From the NCBI RefSeq assembly GCF_041146395.1, contig NC_090986.1, positions 39,282,001-39,346,000 of the forward strand: 64,000 nucleotides of DNA, read 5' to 3'. The number at the start of each line of letters is the position of its first letter. Within the stretch, counting starts at the first letter, position 1. This document shows positions 12,041 to 23,165 of the stretch, piece after piece. The position numbers and the translations under genes are program-made. The notes under the pieces are model-generated. The model saw only the letters and a list, made by a program, of their open reading frames with translations. It did not search any database and was not told where the DNA came from. Source of the stretch: Eulemur rufifrons (lineage: Eukaryota > Chordata > Mammalia > Primates > Lemuridae).

Positions 12041-13225
12041 TGTTTAACTAGTTTTTTAGGTAGGTGTGCATCTACCTGGAGTGGTTTGAGATATAAATCA
12101 CTGGCCCTGAACATTCTAAATGTATACTGTGGCTAATTTGTTACTTTATTTGACCATCATTCTCTTCTTACAGACCTATTTCTCAATAAAAATACCTAGA
12201 GGAAAGATAACACAGCAAATTTCCAAAATTTGGGTACCCCCTTTCTTTTAGGAGAACCATCTCTCCAGCAAGGAGGCTTTGGGACTGGGGACACAGGGAA
12301 GAAAAAAGGACACTAATAAGAGAAAAAATAAATTTAGTAGAGGGGATGAGGGTTTGCCTTGAGTAGCTTACTTAATTTCCAGATGTTTGGCCCTAGGTGC
12401 TAGGAGAAGAGGATAATCTCATCATTAGGGGCACAAAGTGCTCTCAGTCTAGTTCATAGCTTTCCCAGAGTTGGAATATCCCAGCCCTGGGCCATTGAGT
12501 GTCTGTCACAAATGAAAATAAGATTAATACATGTTTGATGACTACTATTTATTCACCTACCTAACAAAGTTACTTAAACAATACAAATTGCTGTCATCTT
12601 TTAATTATTGCAACTAAAACCCCAAATAATGATGTTCTTTGTCTCTGTTAACCTAAAATAGAGGAATGAAATTCGCTGAATCCTGTACTTTCACCACCTA
12701 TTGAAAACAATTCCAATAAATACTCATCAACTATTCCCAAAGGAGATTCTTCAGGCAAAAGATGTCAATATGCTGATCAAATCAATGCAAATAAGAATAG
12801 TACACCTGATTATAGCTCTTAGGGAAATATATGTTTATATAATTTAATGAGAATGGAATAATTTGACCACAATAGAACCCTATTAATGTAGCTCATTATT
12901 TGTCATCATAGACAAAATTGCCTGAGTCAAAGGTCATGCTGTCTGAATTATAAAATGACAAATAAAGCCTGCCATAGAAACTAATTCTAAATCATTTTTA
13001 AAAAGTAGTATGTGGCAAGCCAAAAATGGAATTTAATCAAATTAATATAAAACTACTACTTTTACTAAACAATGGCAGAGTGTTACTATTCTGAATGAAA
13101 AAAATCTGCAGTATTACCCATGCTCGGCTCTTTGATATGGACATTTTCAGTTAGTTGTAAAAAAAATAGTGATGTTCCAACTGTCAGTCTCTTCCTTGAA
13201 TCTTATCTGTCCTTTCTCACTGCAA
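12041..13225. other. Unassigned noncoding stretch
   Basis: No gene or confident repeat recognised. AT-rich apart from a slightly GC-richer part around 12230-12500. Confidence 0.5.
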
Positions 13226-13227
13226 CG

Positions 13228-13372
13228 AGAAGTCAGACCATTTATTAAATACTTGATATATGCCAACTGTTTGCATCCTCACAAGAATGAATCATGCAAG
13301 GTAGGTATTATCACCAATATTTTACAAATGTATAAATAGCAAAGCCAGAAGTTGAATATAGGTCTGTCTGAT
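13228..13372 (+). mobile_element. MIR SINE, plus strand
   Basis: Has the MIR order: 'catttattaaatacttgata', 'tgccaactgtttgcatcctc', 'aggtaggtattatcaccaat', 'attttacaaatgtataaa', 'gcaaagccagaagttgaata' and 'ggtctgtctga'. tRNA-derived, mammal-wide; the 5' tRNA part is missing. Confidence 0.8.
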
Positions 13373-13380
13373 GTCAATGC

Positions 13381-13409
13381 TATATATATAATTATATATA
13401 TATATATTT
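13381..13409. repeat. (TA)n microsatellite
   Basis: Alternating TA with a central interruption ('aatta' near 13390). Confidence 0.85.
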
Positions 13410-13589
13410 ATAAAATTACTCACTGCTCAGTCTCAATTAAAATACAAATATTTTATTTCAAAATGGAACATAAACATTGTATAATTGGGATCTAGAAATA
13501 TTAATAACAAGGAGAATGGGATGCCCCTCTTTCTTGCAAGTCATAGCACTTGAAAGCTGGGTAACAAATACAGTGTAATCCAGCAATGC

Positions 13590-14460
13590 AGTTCCTACAT
13601 GTCCTACAAGTGTTTATTAAATGCCTGCTGTGTACTAGGTGCTATCTAAGGCACTGGGGAAATAACAGTACATACAACCAACAAAAATCTTGGCTTGTGT
13701 GGCACTTATATTCTAGTGGGGAAGACGATAAACAAAGTAAATATATATGTTACATTTCAGATAGAAAAATGAAGCAAGTAAGACAAGTGAGGTTGAGATT
13801 TTCATTAGGGTAGCCAGGCCAGGAAAGGGGGCTTTTAAACAAAAACCTAAAGGAAGAGAGCAAGTTGTGAGGACAGCTGGTGGAAGCACATTCCAGGAAG
13901 AGGGAAGACCAAAGCAAGGTCCCTGAGGCAGGAGGAAACTTGATACATGCATGGGACAATAAGAAACAAATGATGCTAGAAGCAAGTCAGTGAGAGAGAA
14001 TAGAAGATGAGTTTGAGAGATTACGAGTAGCCATGCCATGTACGGTCTTATAAGTCAGAGAATATACTTTGGCTTTTACAGTGAGTAAAACTGGAAGGCA
14101 TCAGAATGTATTGAACACAGGAAATGTGTAATTTGACTTTAGTTCGACAGCAGCTGTGCAACTGCTATGGAGGGAGCAGAGTGGAAGGTACAAGATGCAG
14201 AAGCAGGGAGACCAATTAAAAAACTATTCCAATAATCCAGGCAAAATATGACAGGAGCTTGGACCATGGGGGTAGCAGTGGAAATGAAGAACAGTGGTTG
14301 AATTGTGGGTATACAATGAAGTTAAACTCAACAGAATTTGCTGATGGACTGACTGGATGTGAGATATAAACAAAAGAGTGGATTCAAGTATGATGCGAGT
14401 GTAAAGTCATACTTGATTGACTAGAAAGATGGAGTTCCCATGGTTATAATGGGGAATACA
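13590..14460 (-). mobile_element. Long L2 LINE fragment, minus strand
   Basis: One of the longest L2 pieces in the window. The plus strand is antisense L2: 'gtttattaaatgcctgctgt' (13610), 'actaggtgctatctaaggca' (13634), 'cacttatattctagtgggga' (13702), 'gaagcacattccaggaagag' (13882), 'ggtccctgaggcaggaggaa' (13918), 'gaagcagggagaccaattaa' (14200) and 'atttgctgatggactgactg' (14335). The frames seen on it, including the 108-residue minus frame at 13713-14039, are broken L2-derived or chance translation. Confidence 0.8.
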
Positions 14461-14604
14461 GTACTTCAGATTTGCATTGCAAGCCACCTGTTATCAAAAA
14501 TCTTCACTAGATAACAGCAGAACACTATAGGACCAGCCTTACCATGGCATACTGAGGGCTTTGTTTCTATTGGTCACATATTTTCCCTAATAATAACTAC
14601 AGAA

Positions 14605-14788
14605 CAGCGGGTCTAAATTTATTTCTAGTTTTCAGGTATCTTTAAAAATTGGGGGAAAGTTGTGGACACTTTCCCCAGAAAGATAAGCTTTGTCACACAG
14701 AAACTTGTGCTCCATTCCCAGAAGTGGCAGTGGAGATGTTTCACAGAATTTGTGAAGACGTTCATGGGTTTCTATTTAAGAAGCCCTG
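14605..14788 (+). mobile_element. hAT-type DNA transposon relic
   Basis: Begins 'cagcgggtctaaattt' and ends 'ttcatgggtttctatttaag' plus 'aagccctg', which resembles a MER element with CAG...CTG ends. The inner block 'ggacactttccccagaaaga' fits. No transposase; 8-bp flanks do not match convincingly. Confidence 0.5.
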
Positions 14789-14796
14789 CAAATAGA

Positions 14797-15905
14797 TTTG
14801 ATGCTTATCTCTGCTTGATGAACCAAGTATTGTTCACAGCCTGGTCTATATTTTACTCCTCACCATAAGCTTCCTCATGATATCATTTGGGTAATATTGA
14901 AAAGTTGGGTGTATCCCTGACCACAGTATGGAGTTTTTTTCAACTTCTTGAAAACAGGTTATTTAATAGTAATAATTACAAAAATTCCACTATTTATCAG
15001 CATAGTTTATTTGAGAATGAATTTCCATTACTGTTTCTCATTACTTGATTAACAATTTACTGCTAAGTTCTCCCAATAGGGTTAGAATCTGCAGTTATCT
15101 TATGATTTAATTTCTTTTCCAAGAGTCCAGAGGGACAAAATAGAGTTTTGGAATCAGTGACAAATATTATATCTACTTCAAAAATTTACTCTACCCTTAC
15201 ACTTTCTTTTGGGTTAATTTAACCCAATGACAAATAATTACTACTGATAAACACTACTAAATATCACTAGTGTGCTGAGTATATAAGTAATGTGAAAAGA
15301 TATGAGAAGAATAATATAATCTACTGGAAGAAATGAAACATAAACATCCAAATTGTTTAATATGAGTCCTCTTGTTTGGCTAAGTGGTGAAAGAGTTATT
15401 GAAAATAATGGTTAATACAGGACTTCAAGCACGGTAAGCAAACACCCCAGTATCTTCTTTCTCTCTGCGTTCACACACTTGCTCATCTCCAAGGACACCA
15501 CTTCATCTTCCCTTGGGGAACTGGAGGCTGTGAATTTCCCAAGCTTCCAGAAACTTGGACCAAGATGTAGATTTGATATCCATACAACTCTGTAGCACCA
15601 CTATTTTTCAGCACTGCTAAGGCTTCATGTATTTCTCCTAAAGTAACACATTCCCCACAATTTGAGACCTTTCATTTGCAAAACAAAACACAAAGTTAAA
15701 AAAACAAAAACCTCTGTAACTATCATAATTGCAAAAAAAAAGTTACATGTCAGAGCAAAAGCATAGCAACTCTGCCCACCACTGACACATGTTGATAGTG
15801 GTTGGTTATATTCTCTTTGAAATTCCAAGTAAATAGACTTGGAAAAAAAGTAAACTGTCCATAGGGAGTGGGCTTCTAAGTCTTAATTGTCTTTATGCTT
15901 GACTG
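14797..15905. other. Unassigned noncoding stretch
   Basis: No gene, RNA gene or confident transposon. Minus frame 15625-15828 has no domain. Confidence 0.5.
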
Positions 15906-15909
15906 TCTT

Positions 15910-16025
15910 CTCTACCTGAAGACTAGCTCCCATGTGGCAGGGATGGTGGCCATTTTGTTCACAGTTATAGTCTCAGAGCTGAAAGCAGGGCTTGGCACAT
16001 GTTAGGGCATTATCCAATTAATGTT
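15910..16025 (+). mobile_element. L2 LINE 3' end, plus strand
   Basis: 'gaagactagctcccatgtgg', 'cagggatggtggccattttg', 'tctcagagctgaaagcaggg' and 'cttggcacatgttagggcat' follow the L2 3' terminus, which in consensus begins 'gactgtgagctcc'. Confidence 0.75.
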
Positions 16026-16244
16026 TTGCAGTTGCCTGCCTACTTATTTTCTGTTCTTGGAAAACTCTAAGCCATAATCCCTATTATATTATAGTGGTCA
16101 TGTTTTATACCACCTCCCTCCCACTCTTGCTGACAATTCTGCTAATTTTTGAGAAGCCACCCCTCCCCCATTCTTAGTTGTTTGGGAGAGGGTGAGGGTT
16201 GATTTACCTTTCAAATTCATAGCTGGGTTCTAATTAGCTTAAGC

Positions 16245-16682
16245 AAATGTTTTATTCAAATAATTCCAATTCCTGCCCCAGCTCCTGTGATTGGTTTAGA
16301 AACAGAGCTATACTTTCTCCCAAAGCCTACAAGATGCAAGCAGTTTCTGAGAGAGAGAAGTTACTTCTTCCTTGGGATCCACTATTAATAAAAGCACTCA
16401 TTCTCTTCCCCAGGACTCGTTGGTGTACAGATATGAAATTTGGTACTAGAGCAGCCCTTGTTACTATAAGGGTCAGGGTCTGGGGCTACCATATGCAGTA
16501 TGAGAATAAAACCAACTGTTAAGTAAGACAAACAGAACCCCTGCCCACACAGAGTTTATAGTCTACTTTATACATTGTCTATGTACATTTTACAATATTC
16601 TATAAATTATGTGAACTAATATACCTCTTTATTAAGTAAGTTTCACTTTGTCTCTTACAACGCAAAGAATCCTAACTGATGC
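16245..16682 (+). mobile_element. Ancient LTR-like repeat, plus strand, family unassigned
   Basis: Contains 'gctcctgtgattggtttaga' (16278) and ends 'aaagaatcctaactgatgca' plus 'g' (16682), a terminus I know from a common mammal-wide LTR-like repeat. Between them 'tacctctttattaagtaagt' and 'ttcactttgtctcttacaac' fit the pre-terminal part. It could be MaLR/MLT1-related. The 91-residue plus frame at 16247-16522 lies inside it and is not a gene. Confidence 0.5.
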
Positions 16683-16954
16683 AGTATCTTGTCAATAAAC
16701 TTCCTTTTTTTTCATCCTTGAGATAACTTGAACAAATCCCTTTATGTTGGAGCTAAAAGACTCTTGACTACAACAAAGTGGATGAGAAGAAAGAAAGGAC
16801 ATTCTCAGGTGGAATAGCAGGACTTCAAGGAGGGTGAGGGCTGACATTGACTTCCAAGAATGTGTTAACAATAGCTCCCACCTGTTTAAAAAAACAACTA
16901 TGTACTAGAATTTTTTATTTCTTATCTCTCTTCCTCACCTCATTGCTGAAATGC

Positions 16955-17095
16955 ATTACTAAACACATTTTACAGTTGAGAAAACTGAAGTTTCAAGAGT
17001 GTAAATGACTCAAAATAATATAAGTAGTAAGTGACATAGCGGGGATTAAAAAATCTGGTGACTCTAGTGCTAATCACAGCTACATAGTGCTGACT
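16955..17095 (+). mobile_element. MIR SINE fragment, plus strand
   Basis: 'cattttacagttgagaaaac' then 'tgaagtttcaagagtgtaaa', 'agtagtaagtgacatagcgg' and 'tgctgactctag' match the 3' half of MIR. Confidence 0.75.
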
Positions 17096-17169
17096 CTAGA
17101 CTGAGTTAGACACATATTGTTTCTCCATGACACTTAAGTTATTGCCATTTGGGTATAGGAACATAATAC

Positions 17170-17345
17170 TTCATTATGCAGGGTGGCCCCATGCATTCAT
17201 TGCCAGATATTTAACATCCCTGGACTTCTCATATGTTAATAGAGATCTCCAGTCACAGGTAAGAACCAAAAATGCCCCACATACTTGGAAATAACTTCCT
17301 AGGAGGCAGCACTAGACCCAGCTGAGAAATACTGGTAGCAGCACA
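17170..17345 (-). mobile_element. MER5A-like hAT element, minus strand
   Basis: Antisense MER5A wording in order: 'gggtggccccatgcattcat', 'atttaacatccctggacttc', 'aaccaaaaatgccccacata', 'ggaaataacttcctaggagg' and the terminal 'gctgagaaatactg'. No transposase. Confidence 0.75.
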
Positions 17346-17905
17346 TTTTATTTTATTTTTTAAAATTTATTTCAGAATATTACAGGGGTACAAATGATTT
17401 GGTTACATAAATTGCTTTTGTACCATGCCCATTCTCCAGATAGTGTGCATTGTACACATTACATGTGAATTTACCCATCTCCTTCTTCCCCCTCCCACCT
17501 GCTTGATTTCCAGTGAATGCTATTTCCACACGTACACATAGGTGTTGATCGATTAGTTCCAATTTAATGGTGATGTTTCTTTTTCCATTCTTGTGATACT
17601 TCATTTAGAAGAATGGTCTCCAGATCCACCCAGGTTAATACAAGAAGTATTTGTTCACCATTTTTTATGACTGAATAGTACTCCATGGTATATATATACC
17701 ACATTTTATTAATCCACTCATGTATTGATGGGCACTTGGGTTGTTTCAACATCTTTGCAATTGTGAATTGTGCAGCTATAAACATTGTAGTGCAGGTGTC
17801 TTTTTTATAGAATGATGCTTTTTCCTTTGGGTAAATACCCTGTAGTGGGATAGCTGGATCAAATGGTAGTTCTACTTTTAGTTCTTTGAATTTAAGGTAA
17901 GGGAA
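17346..17905 (-). mobile_element. Strepsirrhine L1, 5'-truncated, minus strand
   Basis: Poly(T) at the left is the A-tail of an element on the minus strand. It is followed by a 3' UTR unlike the human L1 one, including 'caggggtacaaatgatttgg' (17382). From about 17570 the minus strand encodes the ORF2 C-terminal region. The minus frame 17564-17941 gives blocks such as LPFDPAIPL, GIYPKEKASFYKKDTC, MFIAAQFTIAK and MWYIYTMEYYSVIKN, a clear match to the end of LINE-1 ORF2 protein. The element is cut off near 17905; beyond that the frame runs into unrelated DNA. The catalytic endonuclease and reverse transcriptase domains are absent, so it cannot move on its own. Confidence 0.95.
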
Positions 17906-18129
17906 AGGAATGAGCATTGCAAGTTTAGCAGACTTGAACATCCTAACCTAGATTAAATGGTGCATCACAAGATGTAACATAGTAGGAGACTCGTATGAGG
18001 TCCTGGAAGGCTTTCATTGCCACATTTTTAAGAATAGATGACAAGAAGCCATTAAAGGTAGCACAGGGTTCTATAAAGTTTAGGTTTTGGTGTTATATGG
18101 AGTTTGAGTCAATTCTAATTTCTTCACAT

Positions 18130-18270
18130 CTATCCATTGATTATTTAACCCATTCATTTAATCTATATTTTTGAGAACTTATTTTGTGTCAGGCACCTTG
18201 CTCGGTGCTGGGAATCCAATGAATGACAATACAGCTCCTGCATTTATGGAGCTTACAGACTACTATATAC
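18130..18270 (-). mobile_element. L2 LINE 3' end, minus strand
   Basis: 'cattcatttaatctatattt', 'gtcaggcaccttgctcggtg', 'ctgggaatccaatgaatgac' and 'atttatggagcttacagact' are antisense L2 3' terminus. Confidence 0.75.
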
Positions 18271-18364
18271 TTTAAATGTCTAATGTATTATAATGTATGT
18301 CTACTACGTATATAATGAGCATAAGTCTACATGGGGTTTATAGTCTACTACATACATCAGAGAC

Positions 18365-18480
18365 TCAGAGCTTCAGTTTTCTTATATTAAAGACAGGAGC
18401 TATAATACTTTTTGTGAGAATTTGCAATAATGAATGAAACATATCTGGAACACATATGATGAATTAATTGTGGCTCTTTA
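18365..18480 (-). mobile_element. MIR SINE fragment, minus strand
   Basis: 'agcttcagttttcttatatt', 'gacaggagctataatacttt', 'ttgtgagaatttgcaataat' and 'atctggaacacatatgatga' follow antisense MIR with many changes. Confidence 0.55.
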
Positions 18481-19695
18481 GAGAAGGGAGATATTGAAAG
18501 ATTTTTATGAAAAATTCTGTTGAAAATTGTTATGACTGTCAACATTCAGTAATGCTGTCAAGTTAGTAATATAAAAACATCATTATCTTTTATTTTCCTA
18601 TTTGGGATGGGGGAGGAGGGATAAATGTGAATCACTAAGTGGGCATAAAAAGTGGCAAGTTTAGTGCTTAGTATCTAATCTACTTCTCTCCAAATCCCAC
18701 AACTGTCAAGAAGAGCAAAGCCTATGGGATAATGGAATTTTATCTAAATCCAAATTAGTGATTTCTTGAGGGCATTCTCAATCTTCTTAATGTATTTTCC
18801 TCAAAATAACTTTTTATATGACTATTTCACATGTTAAAATGAGGATTCATTGTGAGAAAGATTGTATGTTTCTGACTGCAATTATTGGCTTAATAAATGT
18901 TTCATTAATAAAAAAATGAATAAAACTCTTTGGTAGCTTTCTGCTAAGTACTAAAACTCCTTTTAAAATTATGATGGCCCTGTGTCTCTCAGAGACACTG
19001 CACATAGGGTCCTGTACATCTATTGTGAACACACAGGGTACACAAGGACTACATCTTTGTTGTTTCCATCCATTGAGATTGCTGAGTTGTTTCTGTAACA
19101 TAACCTAGTCTATCCTGATTTTATATCATTATATAAAACTTTATAGAGATTTGAGGATTTAGAAATGCTAGATGTTTTAAGTGTTACCTGTCAATCTATC
19201 CAACATATTTTCCTAAGATTATCTAGAAGATATCTGCTTTAAAGGGCTAATTCATGCAAAACAGTATTGTATGGTGCCAGTTGTTGAAATGAGAGATGTT
19301 AAAAGTTAATTTTTCCCATTTTTATTTTTAATCAGGGTAGCCATTGGAGTTGCATGTATGTAACTATGCATATGTGATGTCTGTCTCATTCATTATGAAT
19401 ATTTGCAGATGATGAAAATTTTTTCACCCTCATAAACAATATGGCATTTCAAAATTTTTTAAATTAAAAAAAATATACTGGAAAATGTGGATATTGAACT
19501 GTAGCTTTCCTTCAAGAGTGAAACCATAGAAACTCTAGAGATAATTGACTCAGAAAGAGGCACTGGTGGTATTAAGCCTACTCTACTCCTTTGACATTAC
19601 TTTTCTTCTTTAGGTGAAGACAAAACCCATAAAACAAAATTTTAGTCCAAGTTTTAATGGTTCATTTTTCTAACAGCCTAAGAGAAATGAGTCTT
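18481..19695. other. Unassigned noncoding stretch
   Basis: AT-rich; no gene, RNA gene or confident repeat. Minus frame 18847-19101 has no domain. Confidence 0.5.
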
Positions 19696-19699
19696 CCTA

Positions 19700-20015
19700 G
19701 TAGGGATGATATCCCTAAGTGAAAAAATAATTTTAGCAAATGTGAACTGTTATTTCCTCAGTGGTCACGTCTGTGTTCCTCCCTCTTCTATTCCAGAACA
19801 GCCCTCTCCATGCCTGGACTCTAACCCCCAGGCCCCCAGTACAGTGATTGGTCTAGAGCAAGCACCTGGCCAGGCTGGACCACACGTACAACACCTGTCC
19901 TGCCTAGGCATGCAGAAAGCTGACTGGCGGTGGGAGAGCTGGAAGCTGTCATGCAGGGTAAAGGAGAAAAGAGAAGTAGAGAAGGGACTGATAGCGTTCC
20001 AGTCTCTAATTTAAG
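19700..20015. other. Possible old repeat fragment, unassigned
   Basis: Locally GC-richer. The block 'acagtgattggtctagagca' (19841) resembles a phrase found in old mammalian LTR-like repeats and in the element at 16245-16682. The 102-residue plus frame here (19706-20014) shows no domain or signal and no splice context; I treat it as chance. Confidence 0.3.
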
Positions 20016-20123
20016 GCTTGCTATTTCCTGCCTGTTGTTCTGACAGTTTAATCATGAGAGCCAATATATTCCACATTTGCCTAATTTAATTTTAGTTGTG
20101 GTGGTGACACTTGACAATCAAGG

Positions 20124-20552
20124 TGTAACTGCACCAGACCAATTTGGTTCGACTTTTATGTAACAAAATTGTGAGTTGTTTTTCAGTTGCCATGGACCCC
20201 TCAGGTTGTAGGTCATGTAACCTGAACCAAGCTTGCAACCATGGGTGGAACCTAAATGCTTGGACCTAGGAAGGGGGACTGAACTAAGAAGTGGACATCA
20301 CATGGCAAGATCCAACATCCAATCAGATTGAGCCCTGACATCACCCCATGGCAAGATTCAGTCAGATCACACCTCATTACCCTGAGCTCATAAAATTTCC
20401 CCTAGCCCCCAGCTCAGGAAAACAGATTTAAGCATTCCTCTTGTCTCCTTGCCAGTCAATGGGCAATAAAGGCTTTCTTTTCTCAAATACCAGTACCATG
20501 GTATTTGCTTCTGTGGTCATAGAGTAGCTAGCCCATTGATTGTTTGGTAACA
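20124..20552 (+). mobile_element. Solo LTR, ERV1-like, plus strand
   Basis: About 430 bases with LTR architecture: 5' TG ('tgtaactgcaccagac'), a TATA-like 'cataaaa' at 20389-20395, a C-rich leader-like block 'cccctagcccccagctcag', a poly(A) signal AATAAA at 20465-20470, a short T-rich R/U5-like part, and a 3' CA ('ttggtaaca'). Flanks 'aagg' and 'aagt' may be a 4-bp duplication with one change, as in gamma-type (ERV1) elements. There is no gag, pol or env nearby, so it is a solo LTR. The family is not named; it may be confined to strepsirrhines. Confidence 0.65.
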
Positions 20553-20649
20553 AAGTCATTCTTATGTATTAACTAGTACAACTACTGTTTTAAAATTTAC
20601 TTTTCTGTGTCATCCACTCATTCCACTCAATCAAAACATTAGATGAATA

Positions 20650-20940
20650 GACTGGGTATGTTGGCTCACCTCTATAATCCCAGGGCTTTGGGAGACCGAG
20701 GCAGGAGGATCCCTTAAGACCATGAGTTTTAGACCAACCTGGGCAACATGGTTAGACTCCATCTCTACAAAAAAAAAAAAAAATTAGCCGGGCATGGTGG
20801 CCCATGCCTATAGTCCTAGATACTTGAGAGGCTAAGGCAGGAGGATCTCTTGAACCCAAGAGTTCTAGGTTACAGTGATGGTACCACTGCACTCGAGCCT
20901 GAGTGACTGAGCAAGATTATGTCTCTAAAAAAAAAAAAAA
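20650..20940 (+). mobile_element. Alu SINE, old AluJ-like, plus strand
   Basis: Dimeric Alu from 'gactgggtatgttggctcac' to an A14 tail, with an A15 linker between arms near 20769. The right arm begins 'attagccgggcatggtggcc'. It lacks the lemur linker insertion and is more diverged than the Alus at 4224 and 30134. The 12-bp target duplications are attagatgaata (20638-20649) and attggatgaata (20941-20952), one mismatch. Confidence 0.95.
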
Positions 20941-20975
20941 ATTGGATGAATAAAATGAAGTTAGTGGAATTAGAC

Positions 20976-21160
20976 CAGTGGAATTAGCACACATCAGAAA
21001 CATCTGGAGAGTTATTTTAAACACACATTGCCAGAACCCTACCTAATAAATTTCTGATTCACTGTGTGTGTATGTGTGGGGGGGGTAGAGACTGAGAATT
21101 TGTACTTCTAATAAATTCCCAAGTATTATTGGCCCAGATCCCACACCTGGAGAACCACTG
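20976..21160. mobile_element. hAT nonautonomous element (MER/Charlie type)
   Basis: Runs from 'cagtggaattagcacaca' to 'ctggagaaccactg', decayed inverted ends of the CAGTGGTTCTCA/TGAGAACCACTG kind. The inside has 'catcagaaacatctggagag', 'aatttctgattcactgtgtg' and 'gactgagaatttgtacttct', a known arrangement. A short (TG)n/(G)n run near 21064-21086 interrupts it. Confidence 0.8.
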
Positions 21161-22456
21161 GATTATATTAAAGTCAATGTGACTACAAAAGTCAAACACT
21201 ATGTAACATCATGCCACCTTCCCAAACTGTGTTTCCTAGAGCTCCAGGCAACAATAATTACCAGGTGTTACTGCATAAAAAAGAGGGAAATGTATCCAGG
21301 ATATTGGATTAAATTATGTCACTGTTACTGTTGTACTCCTCAAAGCCTTTAACATACTACTATGCAAATCTTCGAGAGGTAGAATGTAGTCTGCGATGTT
21401 TCCCAAACTTATCTGGAAACCTCCTCTTTTACTGCAGAGCATGTCCTAGAACTAGTATTCTACAACAGTTAGATAAAAAAAATACACTGAAACATAGATT
21501 TTAAGGAAGGCAAATGTTTTTAAGGAACCAGTGAGGATGGGGCTTTGAAATAGAAGGTGGAAACTGACACTATTAATAACTGTAGCTAATCAATGTGTTA
21601 ACTGACATATGCTATGTTAGATGATTACTAATATACATAAAACTAAGGAAACTGAATGCCATAAAATATAGGTATCAACATGTAAAAAATGTAAAATATA
21701 AAGCAAAACATGTTACTAATTTGTTATAACTCCTTCCTTCTTTTAAACAACACAAAATAGGCAATTTCCGGTCATTTCCAGCTTTACTTGTACTTCTCTG
21801 CTGGTTAAAGAACAGGAAGCCTTTGAATTGAATCAGGAGCTTGGTTGTTAGTGACACTCATGATCTGGTATGTAGCACAGAAACGACAGAGGCACAGCAA
21901 TGACCCCTGTAGGAGCAGGCATCGACAGTCCTCAATAGTTCAACTTTCTTCAATAATAAGTAGGAGCTGAGTTTAAGCCAGATGAAACCAACAGATTGTA
22001 GGAAAAAAAAACTAAAGTTTCTGCTAAATCCAGTTTACCTCTCTGAACCAGATTGGAAATGAAAGCAGCTAAAATGGATGCCCGGTTTTAAAAGTCTTTA
22101 AGAAAAAGATTTGTTTTAAATTAATACATTCTTAAGATCCTGATATTTAAATTTGTTTTACATTATTGTCAATAAACCTTCTTGTACCTTAGATATGAAT
22201 AATTTGCTTGGAAGTTATGTTCCCTTATTTTATATTAGTGTAAAGAACGATAATGAACCTTATCACATAAAATTTTCCTCTGTTTCATTTAATGTATGTA
22301 TTGGAGTACTTTTCAGGAATAAAGTGTAAGCTAAAGAAAGTTCCTAATAAATTCTAAGTCTCTAGAAGGAGAAACTAAATCACATCATATAACAATTAGG
22401 TTTACCAAAAATTGTGAATCTTCCCCTGGAGGTAACTGAGTATTTAAGACATGGCT

Positions 22457-22507
22457 TAGAGAGTGTAGAGCTCTAGAGAGTACAGAGCCCTGGAGAATAC
22501 AGGAAGT
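22457..22507. repeat. Short tandem repeat, 17-bp unit x3
   Basis: Three adjoining units: tagagagtgtagagctc, tagagagtacagagccc, tggagaatacaggaagt. The first two differ at 3 of 17 positions; the third is more diverged. Confidence 0.7.
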
Positions 22508-23148
22508 TCCAGAGGGAGCCCAAAGGGCCCCGCTAGTATTTGAACTTCTTATTTTTTCTTGTTTCATCAAAAGTGAAATGACTGATCTCACAAACAAGTC
22601 ATGATTCTACCAAATTACCAGCAAGTTTCCATTAAAAGCCATGAAGGTTTATACATGTTGATTCACACTTTATATGATGTTCTGATGGTAAATCTCTAAA
22701 TATTAGAACAATCCTCAAAATTCACTGTGTTTACCCACAGGCTCTAGCAAGTAAAACCATCTATAAATCAAATGAATATGCAAATTACAGGAGATGTGAA
22801 AATTCAGCAGTTCAGTGGATTTGATAAACATTTCAAACTAGATTTTAAACATTAAAGATTTAATAAGATTGAAACAAGTTAGTCCAACGGGAAATTTAAT
22901 TCTTCACTGATGATTTTTATTTGTGAATCCTTTTCCCTGAAGTGGTATTTTTACCTATAAATGTATACATTTTGAAACTATACCTAAGGGAAATTTACAG
23001 AAATTTAGAGAGATATAGAAATTTAAACATAATTATTATTCTAGAGCACAGGTAGTTTTTTGTGTATGTTTTTAATGATATTTTCCCAGAGGGGAAAAAA
23101 AGGAAATTAGCTAGTTACCTTTGAGAAATTCTAGGACAATATTAAAGC

Positions 23149-23165
23149 AAAAAAAAAAAAAAAAA
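23149..23165. repeat. A-run (A17)
   Basis: Uninterrupted A tract. ATTAAA lies at 23141-23146, immediately upstream. Confidence 0.95.

Noticed and set aside
13713..14039. Minus-strand frame of 108 residues
   Set aside because: Lies wholly inside an L2 relic; no conserved LINE domain remains intact.
17564..17941. Minus-strand open frame of 125 residues as a gene
   Set aside because: It is the C-terminal end of LINE-1 ORF2 in a truncated copy and is annotated as part of that element.
20140..20160. 'ttggttcgac' as a tRNA B-box
   Set aside because: No A-box or cloverleaf around it; it lies in the ERV1-like LTR.
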